A stretch of 18,603 bases of DNA from Chloroflexi bacterium UBA4730 (GTDB lineage Bacteria > Chloroflexota > Limnocylindria > P2-11E), in NCBI GenBank assembly GCA_002404155.1, contig DHJC01000019.1:1-18603 (forward strand), read 5' to 3'. Position numbers and translations under genes: made by a program. The notes beneath the pieces were generated by a model. That model did not search any database and was not told the origin of the DNA. It was given only the letters and a program-made list of their open reading frames with translations. Shown piece after piece: positions 7,093 through 13,635 of the stretch (position 1 is the stretch's first letter; each line of letters opens with the position of its first letter).

Positions 7093-7667
7093 CAGCTCTG
7101 GAACTCCTTCTCCGCGCCCTTCGGATACGCGGCCGGATCGGCGGCGAGGGCAAGGGCCATGTCGACAGCCTCCTCCGGCGTCCCGGCGAAGTGCAGTGTC
7201 GCCGAGCCCGACTCGTCCAGGTGCGTGCCGCCATAGGCGATCTCGCGGATCCGGTCGGCCCAGCCACCGGTGTGCTCGAGGATGACGGTCGGCTTGTCCT
7301 GGTACGCGACGGTGAGCTCGTTCAGCGTGCCGATGCCGCCCGAGATCATGATCACGGCGTCCGCGGCGCGCACGACGAGCGTGTTGCGCATCCAGCCCAT
7401 GCCCGTGGTGATCGCGACGTCCACGTACGGATTGGCGTCGTCCTTCTTGAGCCCCGGCAGCATCCCGATGACGAGCCCGTTCGCGCGCTTCGCGCCGCGG
7501 CTCGCGGCCTCCATCACACCCGAGAGCCCGCCCGTGAGGAGGATGGCGCCCGCGCCGGCGACATTCGCGCCCACGAGCTCCGCCGCCCGAAGGGCCTCGG
7601 GCGAGGGCGGGTCGCCGGGGTCCCTGATGCTCTTGCCGATGACGGCGATGAGGTACGGCCGCGCCAT
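7092..7667 (-). CDS. TIGR00725 / SLOG-fold (LOG-like) nucleotide-binding protein
   Basis: Rossmann-fold protein of the DprA/LOG superfamily, probably binding a nucleotide or sugar-nucleotide ligand; the reaction is unknown. It has 191 aa. Landmarks: IAVIGKS at the N-terminus, LLTGGLSGVMEAASRGAK (about 43-60), GMGWMRNTLVVRAADAVIMI, and SGGIGTLNE (about 109-117), equivalent to the PGGxGTxxE motif of cytokinin-activating LOG enzymes but with Ser for Pro. ATG 7667 overlaps the stop of the small upstream gene and the stop overlaps the dipeptidase start, both as TGATG. A LOG-type phosphoribohydrolase function is possible but unproven. Confidence 0.82.
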   Translation of the reverse strand: MARPYLIAVIGKSIRDPGDPPSPEALRAAELVGANVAGAGAILLTGGLSGVMEAASRGAKRANGLVIGMLPGLKKDDANPYVDVAITTGMGWMRNTLVVRAADAVIMISGGIGTLNELTVAYQDKPTVILEHTGGWADRIREIAYGGTHLDESGSATLHFAGTPEEAVDMALALAADPAAYPKGAEKEFQS

Positions 7668-7822
7668 CAGCGCAGCCGCCAGAACTCGCCGGTCAGGCCG
7701 AGGTCGGCGAACAGCGCCTCAGCCTCTTCGAGCGTGTGGCACCGCCAATCGGGCTCGAGCTTGCGGGCGTACCACGCGCGCGCGAGCGTCCAGCGGGTCT
7801 CGAACGCGGCCGGGTCGGTCAC
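7667..7822 (-). CDS. Unrecognised 51-aa protein in the GNAT-dipeptidase operon
   Basis: I do not recognise this gene. GTG 7822 overlaps the GNAT stop as GTGA, and its TGA stop overlaps the next gene's ATG as TGATG, so it fits the operon without a spare base. Third codon positions are nearly all G or C, as in its neighbours, which argues for real coding. The product is acidic and aromatic, with RWTLARAWYARKLEPDWR in the middle, then an amphipathic stretch (LEEAEALFADLGLTG) and the end EFWRLR. It has no membrane segment and no cysteine pair. It may be a small partner of the acetyltransferase or of the TIGR00725 protein. Confidence 0.7.
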   Translation of the reverse strand: MTDPAAFETRWTLARAWYARKLEPDWRCHTLEEAEALFADLGLTGEFWRLR

Positions 7823-8343
7823 GACGGCAGGCTCCAGGTGGCCCGGTCAGCGAGGTATTTCTTCAGGCCGGTGAGCCCGTAGTAGCTCGCGACCCCTTCG
7901 TAGCGCATGCCCGCCTTCTCCATGACCCGCCAGGACCCGACGTTCTCCGGGAAGCAGATCGCGATGATCCGCTCGAGGCCGATCGACCCGAGGCCGTGCG
8001 CGAGGCACGCGACCGCGGCCGCGGTGCCGTAGCCCCGGTTCCACGCCTCGTGCGCGTAGTGGTACGCGATCTCGACCTCGGGTCCGGTGCCTTCGACGGG
8101 CATCAGGGCGCAGTTCCCGATGAGCGTACCGGTGTCCTTCCGCTGGACGGCCCAGAGCGCATAGCCGCGGTCGCGCTCGGTATCCATCCGTCGCTGGACC
8201 CCCGCGCGCATCCGCTCGAGCGTCGGCTCCGGTGCCGGCGGCAGGAAGCGCCGCACCTCGGGATCGCTGAACACACGAAGCAGCGCCTCGTCGTCGCCGG
8301 GCTCGAACGAGCGGATCACAAGGCGCGGCGTCTCGAGGCGCAT
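7819..8343 (-). CDS. GNAT acetyltransferase, RimJ/RimL type
   Basis: Acetyl-CoA dependent N-acetyltransferase (Acetyltransf_3-like, 174 aa) acting on a protein N-terminus or small molecule; the target is unknown. It opens with the typical ETPRLVIRSFEPGDDEAL, carries YHYAHEAWNRGYGTAAAVAC (acetyl-CoA loop RGYGTA) and ends with the conserved ENVGSWRVMEKAGMRYEG. ATG 8343 gives this canonical N-terminus. It is the first gene of the - strand operon and is divergent from the DUF1015 gene across 25 bp. A TAGGTT -10 box lies 9 bases upstream with no ribosome binding site, implying a leaderless or near-leaderless message. Confidence 0.88.
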   Translation of the reverse strand: MRLETPRLVIRSFEPGDDEALLRVFSDPEVRRFLPPAPEPTLERMRAGVQRRMDTERDRGYALWAVQRKDTGTLIGNCALMPVEGTGPEVEIAYHYAHEAWNRGYGTAAAVACLAHGLGSIGLERIIAICFPENVGSWRVMEKAGMRYEGVASYYGLTGLKKYLADRATWSLPS

Positions 8344-8352
8344 CCACGGAAA

Positions 8353-8362
8353 AACCTACGCT
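8353..8362. promoter_or_regulatory. Overlapping divergent -10 boxes (GNAT and DUF1015)
   Basis: AACCTACGCT contains TACGCT on the + strand (8357-8362), ending 6 bases before ATG 8369, and TAGGTT on the - strand (8358-8353), ending 9 bases before ATG 8343. The two boxes share the self-complementary TA dinucleotide. No -35 box is evident on either side. The whole intergenic space is 25 bp. Confidence 0.55.
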
Positions 8363-8368
8363 CTCGGC

Positions 8369-9601
8369 ATGGCCGACGTCGTTCCGTTCCACGCCCTGCG
8401 CTTCGACGAATCGAAGGCCGGGCCGCTCTCCGACCTCATCTCGCCGCCCTACGACGTGATCTCCGACGCGCACCGCGACGCCCTGTACGCGCGGAGCCCG
8501 TACAACGTCGTACGCGTCGAGGAGGGCAAGGACGAGCCCGGCGACAGCGCGTCGGACAACAAGTACACCCGGGCGAAAGCCTCGCTCGACGAGTGGATCG
8601 GCAAGGGCATCCTCAAGGTCGACACGTCGCCGGCGTTCTACCTCTACGACCACTACTTCGTGGTCGGCGGGCAACGGGCCCGCCGGCGCGGGTTCCTCGG
8701 CGCGCTCCGGCTCTATCAGGAGGGCCGCGGGATCGTCCGTCCCCACGAGCGCACGTTTCCGAAAGCCAAGACCGACCGGCTGAAGCTGCTGCGGGCGACG
8801 CGCACGAACACGAGCCCCGTCTTCGGGCTCTTCGCTGACGAGAAGGGCGCGGTCGCGTCTGCGCTCGAGGCGTGGATGGTCCGCGGGCCGGCGCGTCTCG
8901 TGGCGGACGCTCGCGTCGGCGACGAGCGGCACCTCGTGTGGGCCCTCGACGACCGCCCTGTCGCGGAGAAGCTCACGGCCGCGCTCAAGGAGCAGCGGGT
9001 GTACATCGCCGACGGCCACCACCGGTACGAGACGGGCCTCGCGCACCTCAAGGAAGAGATCGAGGCGGCGAAGATCGACTTCGACGAGGACAGCTCCCAC
9101 TTCACGCTCGCGTACCTCTGCGCCCTGGACGATCCGGGCCTGCGGATCTTCGGCACGCACCGCGTCGTGAGCGGCGCCGACGCCGCGATCGACGAGATCG
9201 TGCCGCGGAATTTCGACACCACGGTCATCGATCGCGGGGCGCCCGGCGACACCCAATCGGGCATCGTGCTCGTGCGGAACGGGGCGTTCACCGCGCTCAC
9301 GCCCAAGGCCGATCTGGATCTGTCGGCGATGCCCGAGAGCTGGCGGACGCTGCCGGTGGCGCGGGCCGAGGAGCTGCTCGTGCAGCCGGCGCGCGCGCTC
9401 GGCGGCGAGGTCACGTACGAGCACGACACCGAGAAGGCGATCGCCGCGGCGCGCGACGGGACGACGACGGTGCTCCTCCGGGCCGTCGAGGCCGAGACGT
9501 TGAAGAAGGTGGCGGACTCGTGGGAGCACCTGCCGCAGAAGACGACCTACTTCTATCCGAAGGTGCCGGCGGGCTTGGTGCTCAGACCGCTCGGGGACTA
9601 G
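8369..9601 (+). CDS. DUF1015 family protein
   Basis: Conserved protein of unknown function, 410 aa, typical family length. Hallmarks are the N-terminal VVPFHALRFDESKAG and LISPPYDVISDAHRDALY, then NVVRVEEG, the central IVRPHERTFPKAKTDRLKLL, NTSPVFGLF, and VYIADGHHRYETGL (about 211-224), whose histidines are the most conserved part of the family. No signal peptide is seen. ATG 8369 follows a TANNNT box by 6 bases and has no Shine-Dalgarno sequence, so translation is probably leaderless. Its TAG stop overlaps the stop of the convergent endonuclease frame in CTAG at 9598-9601. It is the only gene in its transcription unit here, so context gives no functional hint. Confidence 0.88.
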   Translation: MADVVPFHALRFDESKAGPLSDLISPPYDVISDAHRDALYARSPYNVVRVEEGKDEPGDSASDNKYTRAKASLDEWIGKGILKVDTSPAFYLYDHYFVVGGQRARRRGFLGALRLYQEGRGIVRPHERTFPKAKTDRLKLLRATRTNTSPVFGLFADEKGAVASALEAWMVRGPARLVADARVGDERHLVWALDDRPVAEKLTAALKEQRVYIADGHHRYETGLAHLKEEIEAAKIDFDEDSSHFTLAYLCALDDPGLRIFGTHRVVSGADAAIDEIVPRNFDTTVIDRGAPGDTQSGIVLVRNGAFTALTPKADLDLSAMPESWRTLPVARAEELLVQPARALGGEVTYEHDTEKAIAAARDGTTTVLLRAVEAETLKKVADSWEHLPQKTTYFYPKVPAGLVLRPLGD

Positions 9602-10377
9602 CCCAGACCGAATATCCGGTTCGCCAGCGGCATCGGTCGATGCGGCCCGGCCCCCCGAGCGCAGACGATCGCCCGCCGCGCCTGATCACGCTTTGCCTCG
9701 TCCAGCCACGGCCAGCGTCGTTCCAGGACCGCTTCCACATCGGCGGAGCCGCCTACCTGCCATGCGTGCTGCGGTTGTCGACTCCAAGGGTTCTTCGGCA
9801 TGAATGGCCCCCGAATCGAACCGAGGTCTCCTACTGGCGCCTTGAATCGCCGTCGAGCCTCCGGTTCTCCAGTGGCGCCACCTTGGGCGATCCGCGCTCG
9901 CAGGCAACGAGCAGGACTGGCTCTGACGGAGCGCGACGCGGACACTGTCCCATCGCCACCAAAGAAGCCCGCGGCCCAAGCGCCCTCATGCTCCTCGTGG
10001 CGGATCCCCTCCATGTCGCCGTCCTGAGCGAGGTCGGCGTGGGCGCGGTCCGCCGCCGCTATGAGCTGACTCCGCTTGGGATCGCTGAGCCACGGTAGAA
10101 GCAGGGTTCCGATCGCGTCGACGTCTTGCGCATTGCTCGCACGCCAGTAATAGAGGTAGCCGCGTCGCGGTCCGCGGACGCTGCCGCGACCGTCGAACGT
10201 CCGCTGAAGCCGGAGGAGCACGGGCGGAGCCATTTCGGCCCCGCCCTGGCTGACCGCGAGCTCCCGCCTGGCATAGCCGCGTTGATCGCGGATAAGGACG
10301 GAGCCCTCGGCGTCAAAGAAACCTGCTGCCCACGCGTGTTCCGTGGTGTCAACGGCACGGATATCGGCGGCGCCTTG
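9598..10377 (-). CDS. LAGLIDADG homing endonuclease-like, in frame with a tRNA
   Basis: Predicted single-chain DNA endonuclease built from two similar halves. Each half begins with a LAGLIDADG-type helix, HAWAAGFFDAEGSV and GAWAAGFFGGDGTV, about 119 residues apart, and each keeps the acidic residue before the last Gly (E and D). After each motif the same pattern recurs: QGG, a GSVRGP or GSIRGP strand, and PWL with KR or KRDQ. Between the tRNA end and motif 1 there is no ATG, GTG or TTG; the first ATG comes after motif 1. The frame continues open through the whole tRNA to TTG 10476, with another TTG inside the anticodon loop. The given start is simply the first codon after the tRNA. Codon use is less GC3-rich than neighbours, suggesting transfer. 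It could also be a decaying remnant. Confidence 0.7.
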   Translation of the reverse strand, partial: QGAADIRAVDTTEHAWAAGFFDAEGSVLIRDQRGYARRELAVSQGGAEMAPPVLLRLQRTFDGRGSVRGPRRGYLYYWRASNAQDVDAIGTLLLPWLSDPKRSQLIAAADRAHADLAQDGDMEGIRHEEHEGAWAAGFFGGDGTVSASRSVRASPARCLRARIAQGGATGEPEARRRFKAPVGDLGSIRGPFMPKNPWSRQPQHAWQVGGSADVEAVLERRWPWLDEAKRDQARRAIVCARGAGPHRPMPLANRIFGLG

Positions 10378-10466
10378 CGGGGAGGGCGGGATTCGAACCC
10401 GCGACAGGAGAAACCCCCTGTAAGGGTTTAGCAAACCCTCGCACTCGGCCTCTATGCGACCTCCCC
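10378..10466 (-). tRNA. tRNA-Ser(GCU)
   Basis: A complete class II cloverleaf on the - strand. The acceptor GGGGAGG (10466-10460) pairs with CCTCCCC (10385-10379), with discriminator G at 10378. The D stem is GCA/TGC. The anticodon stem AGGGT/ACCCT encloses the loop TTGCTAA with anticodon GCT. The long variable arm is ACAGG/CCTGT. The T arm is GCGGG TTCGAAT CCCGC. CCA is not encoded, as the next bases are CAA. The endonuclease frame follows immediately at the 3' end. Confidence 0.95.
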
Positions 10467-10512
10467 GGGCTGCCAATGCCGCGGGATGAATGAAAGTCTA
10501 CCCGGGGAGGTC
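10458..10512. repeat. 12-bp inverted repeat covering the tRNA 5' end
   Basis: GACCTCCCCGGG (10458-10469) is the exact reverse complement of CCCGGGGAGGTC (10501-10512), with 31 bases between. The first arm contains the first nine bases of the tRNA plus three upstream; the second lies between csbD and the tRNA. In a transcript reading from csbD the upstream arm would pair with the tRNA 5' acceptor strand. Confidence 0.7.
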
Positions 10513-10520
10513 GGCTCCCA

Positions 10521-10718
10521 CTATCGCGATGCGGGCTCGTCGGCCCCTTCGTCGCGACGGCCATCCTGCTCGATCTCGCCGGACTTTTTCTGGACGTCAC
10601 CCTTGAGTTGGTCGACCTTGCCGCCCCACTCCGTCGAGCGGTCACCCACGACTTTGCCGAACTCTTCCTTGACCTTGCCTTCGGCCTTCTTCATTTCGCC
10701 CTTGACGATCTCGTCCAC
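10521..10718 (-). CDS. CsbD-like general stress protein
   Basis: Small hydrophilic stress protein of the CsbD family (65 aa), cytoplasmic, of unknown biochemical role. It is lysine- and glutamate-rich with no hydrophobic segment and carries the family pattern GEMKKAEGKVKEEFGKVVGD followed by GGKVDQLKGDVQKKSGE, two similar amphipathic helices. GTG 10718 is chosen because GGAGG lies 6 bases upstream and the family N-terminus starts here; the longer upstream frame is unlikely. It is one of the few genes in the window with a clear Shine-Dalgarno sequence. It is divergent from the DUF1786 gene and lies 54 bases upstream of the tRNA-Ser gene on the same strand. Confidence 0.85.
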   Translation of the reverse strand: MDEIVKGEMKKAEGKVKEEFGKVVGDRSTEWGGKVDQLKGDVQKKSGEIEQDGRRDEGADEPASR

Positions 10719-10773
10719 GATGCACCTCCAGCCTGTTGGGCCCAGTAGAGCAGGCCGCATGCCGAGCGTTGGC

Positions 10774-10779
10774 TAGCAT
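10774..10779 (+). promoter_or_regulatory. -10 box (TAGCAT) of the DUF1786 gene
   Basis: TAGCAT ends exactly 6 bases before GTG 10786, and no Shine-Dalgarno sequence precedes the start. This matches the spacing at the DUF1015 and nfuA genes and predicts a leaderless message. No clear -35 box. Confidence 0.5.
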
Positions 10780-10785
10780 CCAAAT

Positions 10786-11844
10786 GTGAGCGACGAGCGG
10801 ATCCTCGCCATCGACGTCGGCGCGGGCACGATGGACACCCTGGTCTACGACCCCGCACAACCCATGGAGAACGCAGTGCAGCTCGTGCTGCCGTCCGCGA
10901 CAAGCCTCGCGGCGCGGAAGATCGCGGCCGTGCGCGAACAGCGCAAGCCGGTCTTCCTCGACGGCAACCTCATGGGCGGCTATCACACGACGAACGCCGT
11001 CTGGGCCCACCTCCAGGCAGGGTTCGCGGTCTACGCGACGGAGACCGCCGCGCGCACGGTCCACGACGATCTCGACCTCCTGCGGGCACGGGGCATCATC
11101 GTCACCGACGACCCGCCGAAGGACGCCGTGCGGGTCGAGTTCCGCGACGTCGACCTCCCACGGCTCGAACGCACGCTCGCGGCGTACGATGTCGCGCTCC
11201 CCGGCACGATCGCCATCGCCGCGCAGGACCATGGCTTCTCGCCGAAGGGCAGCAACCGGCTCTTCCGGTTCGAGCACTGGCGCCGGTTCCTCACGCCGGG
11301 CTCGACGCTCGCCGACCACATCTGGCGCATGCCGCCCGACTACATGACGCGGCTGATCGCGATCCAGCGTGACGTGCCTGGCGCGATCGTCGCCGACACC
11401 GGCCCCGTCGCGGTGCTCGGCGCGCTCGAGGACGAGCGCGTCGCGGCGGCCGCGCGGTCGGGCGCGTGCATCGTCAACGTCGGCAACCAGCACGTGCTCG
11501 GGCTCCTCGTGCGTGACGAGACGCTGTTCGGCGTGGTTGAGCATCACACCGAGTCGGTCGATACCGCGAAGCTCGAGGGCCTTGTCAGGGGACTCATCGG
11601 CGGCACCATCACCCATGACGAGGTCTTCGCCGACGACGGCCATGGCGCGCTCGTGCTCGAGGGCTACCGCGCCGCTGCGCCGTTCGCGTTCATCGCGATC
11701 ACCGGGCCGAACCGCCGGCTCGCGAAGGGCCTCGGCTGGTACGAGGCGGCGCCGCATGGGGCGATGATGCTGAGTGGCTGCTTCGGCCTGGTCCGCGGAG
11801 TCCAGCGGCTGCGCGAGCGGGAGGCGATCGCCGCGCGCGTGTAG
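10786..11844 (+). CDS. DUF1786 protein, ASKHA-like
   Basis: Conserved protein of unknown function (352 aa), in a family labelled in databases as related to pyruvate formate-lyase activating enzyme, although no radical-SAM CxxxCxxC motif is present. The N-terminus ILAIDVGAGTMDTLVYD is a phosphate-1 loop of the actin/hexokinase/Hsp70 (ASKHA) fold. Further landmarks are ENAVQLVLPSATSLAARKI, GGYHTTNAVWAHLQAG, AIAAQDHGFSPKGSNRLFRF, ACIVNVGNQHVLGLLV (second phosphate loop region) and FIAITGPNRRLA. ATP binding is plausible. The start is the leaderless GTG 10786; an ATG two bases earlier hits a stop at once. It is convergent with the NCS2 permease, separated by a hairpin terminator. Confidence 0.8.
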   Translation: MSDERILAIDVGAGTMDTLVYDPAQPMENAVQLVLPSATSLAARKIAAVREQRKPVFLDGNLMGGYHTTNAVWAHLQAGFAVYATETAARTVHDDLDLLRARGIIVTDDPPKDAVRVEFRDVDLPRLERTLAAYDVALPGTIAIAAQDHGFSPKGSNRLFRFEHWRRFLTPGSTLADHIWRMPPDYMTRLIAIQRDVPGAIVADTGPVAVLGALEDERVAAAARSGACIVNVGNQHVLGLLVRDETLFGVVEHHTESVDTAKLEGLVRGLIGGTITHDEVFADDGHGALVLEGYRAAAPFAFIAITGPNRRLAKGLGWYEAAPHGAMMLSGCFGLVRGVQRLREREAIAARV

Positions 11845-11854
11845 GACAACGAGA

Positions 11855-11882
11855 ACGGGCCCTGCCACAGGGCGGGGCCCGT
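11855..11882. terminator. Bidirectional hairpin terminator
   Basis: ACGGGCCC (11855-11862) and GGGCCCGT (11875-11882) form a perfect 8-bp stem with extra GCC/GGC pairing inside the 12-base loop. It lies midway between the convergent DUF1786 and NCS2 stops. No strong T-run follows on either strand, so efficiency is uncertain. Confidence 0.6.
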
Positions 11883-11908
11883 CGATCGTCCGAAAAGTGC
11901 CGGAGCGT

Positions 11909-13321
11909 TTACGCGAGGAACTTGCGGATGAACGGGTCGGCGAAGTAGATCAGGAACGCGAGCGAGGCGAACCACATCGGCAGGCTGACCTCTTTGCCCT
12001 TGCCACTGACGAGCTTGAGGAACGTGTAGGCAAGGAAGCCTGCGCCGATGCCGTTCGTGATCGAGTACGTGAGTGGCATCACGAACACGGTGAGCAGGAT
12101 CGCGAAACCGGTCGCGAAGTCGATGTCGCCCGTCTTGTTCAGGTCAAGCAGAGGCTTGAACATGAACCAGCCCACGAGCATGAGTGCGGCCGAGGTCGCC
12201 TGCGGCGGGACGATACCGGCGATCGGCGCGAGGAAGATCGCGAGCAAGAACAGGATCGCAGTCACGAGGCTCGCGAGCCCTGTGCGCGCGCCCTCGGCGA
12301 CGCCCGCGCCGGACTCGATGTAGGTCGTGTTGCTGGAGGTCCCGAAGATGCCGCCGAAGAGCGCACCCAGCGAGTCGACCCAAAAGACGCGATTCGCGCG
12401 CGGGATCTTGCCGTCCTTGCCCAGCCAGCCGCCCTCTGCGGCAACCGAGGTCACGGTGCCCACAGTGTCGAAGAAGTCCGAGAGCATGAGCGAGAAGATC
12501 GTGAGGACCGCGGTGATAACGCCGAGCTTCGCGAACACGCTGAAGTTGAGCCCCTGGCCGATGGTCGAGAAGTCAGGCGTGTCGAGCAGGTTCGCCGGCA
12601 TGACCGCGACGCCGGGAAGCGCCTTGTATTCGGCGCCGCCGGTCGCTGCGTTGACGAGGACGCCGACGAGGGTCGCGCCGACGATGCCGAGGAGCAGAGT
12701 GCCCTTCACGCCGCGCGCGTAGAGGGCGGCTGTGATGATGAGACCGGCGATCGTCACGATGATCGTGCCTGTGTTGAAGTTGCCGAGCGCCACGGGATCG
12801 GACGGGTTGCCGGTGCCGATGGCGAAGCCACCGTTGAACGCACCGATCGCGAAGATGAACGCGCCGATGCCCGCGCCGATACCCAGCTTGATCTGGTACG
12901 GGACCGCGTCCATCAGCGCACGCCGCAGGCCGAGGGCCATCGCGACACAGACGGCCGCGCCCTCGAGCGTGACGACGCCCATTGCGGCCTGCCAGGAAAG
13001 ACCTGCGCCCTTCACCAGGCCGAACGCCACGACGGCGTTGATCCCGAGGCCGGCCGCGCCGGTGTACGGGTAGTTCGCCCAGAGGGCCATGCCTCCGGTG
13101 AAGAGTGCTGCCATGAGCGCGGTCGCTGCGACAACGGCCCCGAACGGGACGCCCGCGCTCGAGAGGATGACCGCGTTGACGACGAGGATGTACGACATGA
13201 CCAGGAAGTTGGTCAGTCCGCCGCGCACCTCGGTGCCGATATTGGAGCCGGCCTCGGTCACCTTGAAGTAGCGGTCGAGCGCGTTGCGTTGTGCGGGGAC
13301 AGCCGTGGTCTGTGCTGCCAT
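11909..13321 (-). CDS. NCS2-family purine permease (AzgA-like)
   Basis: Inner-membrane nucleobase:cation symporter of the AzgA/GhxP branch, likely importing hypoxanthine, guanine or adenine. It has 470 aa with about 12-14 hydrophobic segments. Landmarks: RYFKVTEAGSNIGTEVRGGLT, MSYILVVNAVILS, GLGINAVVAFG, SDFFDTVGTVTSVA (substrate-site helix) and GTSSNTTYIESGAGVAEGARTGL. ATG 13321 is chosen over ATG 13336 because GGAGGAGGG lies just upstream of it and covers the earlier ATG. No purine riboswitch core is visible in the upstream 130 bases. A molybdenum hydroxylase operon lies divergently beyond the integrase scar, so a purine link is possible but unproven. Confidence 0.88.
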   Translation of the reverse strand: MAAQTTAVPAQRNALDRYFKVTEAGSNIGTEVRGGLTNFLVMSYILVVNAVILSSAGVPFGAVVAATALMAALFTGGMALWANYPYTGAAGLGINAVVAFGLVKGAGLSWQAAMGVVTLEGAAVCVAMALGLRRALMDAVPYQIKLGIGAGIGAFIFAIGAFNGGFAIGTGNPSDPVALGNFNTGTIIVTIAGLIITAALYARGVKGTLLLGIVGATLVGVLVNAATGGAEYKALPGVAVMPANLLDTPDFSTIGQGLNFSVFAKLGVITAVLTIFSLMLSDFFDTVGTVTSVAAEGGWLGKDGKIPRANRVFWVDSLGALFGGIFGTSSNTTYIESGAGVAEGARTGLASLVTAILFLLAIFLAPIAGIVPPQATSAALMLVGWFMFKPLLDLNKTGDIDFATGFAILLTVFVMPLTYSITNGIGAGFLAYTFLKLVSGKGKEVSLPMWFASLAFLIYFADPFIRKFLA

Positions 13322-13463
13322 TGAACCCTCCTCCATTCAGTGCCACACCGGCCACCGAACAAAGGCGCTGGAAGCGGAGTCCCCTCCCTTGACCCCGGCG
13401 GCATCGTAGCGGCATACGGCGCAGATTCCTATTGGAGCCGAGATGGCGACCGGGATCGTCGGG

Positions 13464-13518
13464 CGAAGGGGGTCGGATTGGAACCCACAGCGGCCGAAAG
13501 GACCGCAGCGGTTTTCAG
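13464..13518 (-). other. Possible tRNA-Ser(UGA) 3'-half remnant (att core)
   Basis: Read on the - strand, the segment starts with anticodon-loop-like TGAAAACCGC, continues with a long variable arm GCGGTCC/GGCCGC, a T arm GTGGG TTCCAAT CCGAC (one mismatch, altered T loop) and an acceptor-like CCCCTTC then G. The 5' half of a tRNA is missing: no pairing partner precedes the anticodon. Together with the integrase pseudogene 120 bases away, this resembles an attachment-site copy running from anticodon to 3' end. It may be chance in GC-rich DNA. Confidence 0.4.
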
Positions 13519-13547
13519 GTTCGACGGGCCGCGTTCGGGCGTGTGCA

Positions 13548-13601
13548 CGCGGGTGCGGACGCTCGGATTCATTGGGCTTTCCATGCGCGCGGGTGCGGGC
13601 G
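13548..13601. repeat. Direct repeats beside the integrase remnant
   Basis: CGCGGGTGCGGACG (13548-13561) and CGCGGGTGCGGGCG (13588-13601) are 13/14 identical and 40 bp apart, within a stretch that also repeats GGGCGTGT-like words. Such repeats near an attachment site could be integrase arm sites. Apart from these and the tRNA-like segment, I see no gene in 13322-13635. Confidence 0.35.
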
Positions 13602-13635
13602 TGTTCGGGTCCGTGGGTACCGGTTGTGGTATGGC

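Noticed and set aside
9230..9292. GAAC...GTTC inside the DUF1015 gene as a second LexA box
   Set aside because: The spacing is 5 rather than 4 bases and it lies inside a coding region far from any promoter.
10378..10476. Reading the endonuclease as a normal 292-aa protein starting at TTG 10476
   Set aside because: The first 33 residues are just the translated tRNA; no ribosome binding site supports that start. Kept only as an unusual possibility in the findings.
11774..13324. Long open frame on the + strand opposite the NCS2 permease
   Set aside because: Product is a charged Arg/Glu/Asp/His-rich shadow of the membrane-protein gene with no recognisable motif; GC-rich antisense frames are commonly open.
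13322..13460. Purine riboswitch upstream of the NCS2 permease
   Set aside because: The conserved purine aptamer core and loop sequences are not visible; the interval is not AT-rich and shows no matching three-way junction.
13464..13560. A complete tRNA gene (Ser, Phe or Sec) in the permease-integrase interval
   Set aside because: Only the 3' half folds; no anticodon stem or acceptor partner is found, on either strand.
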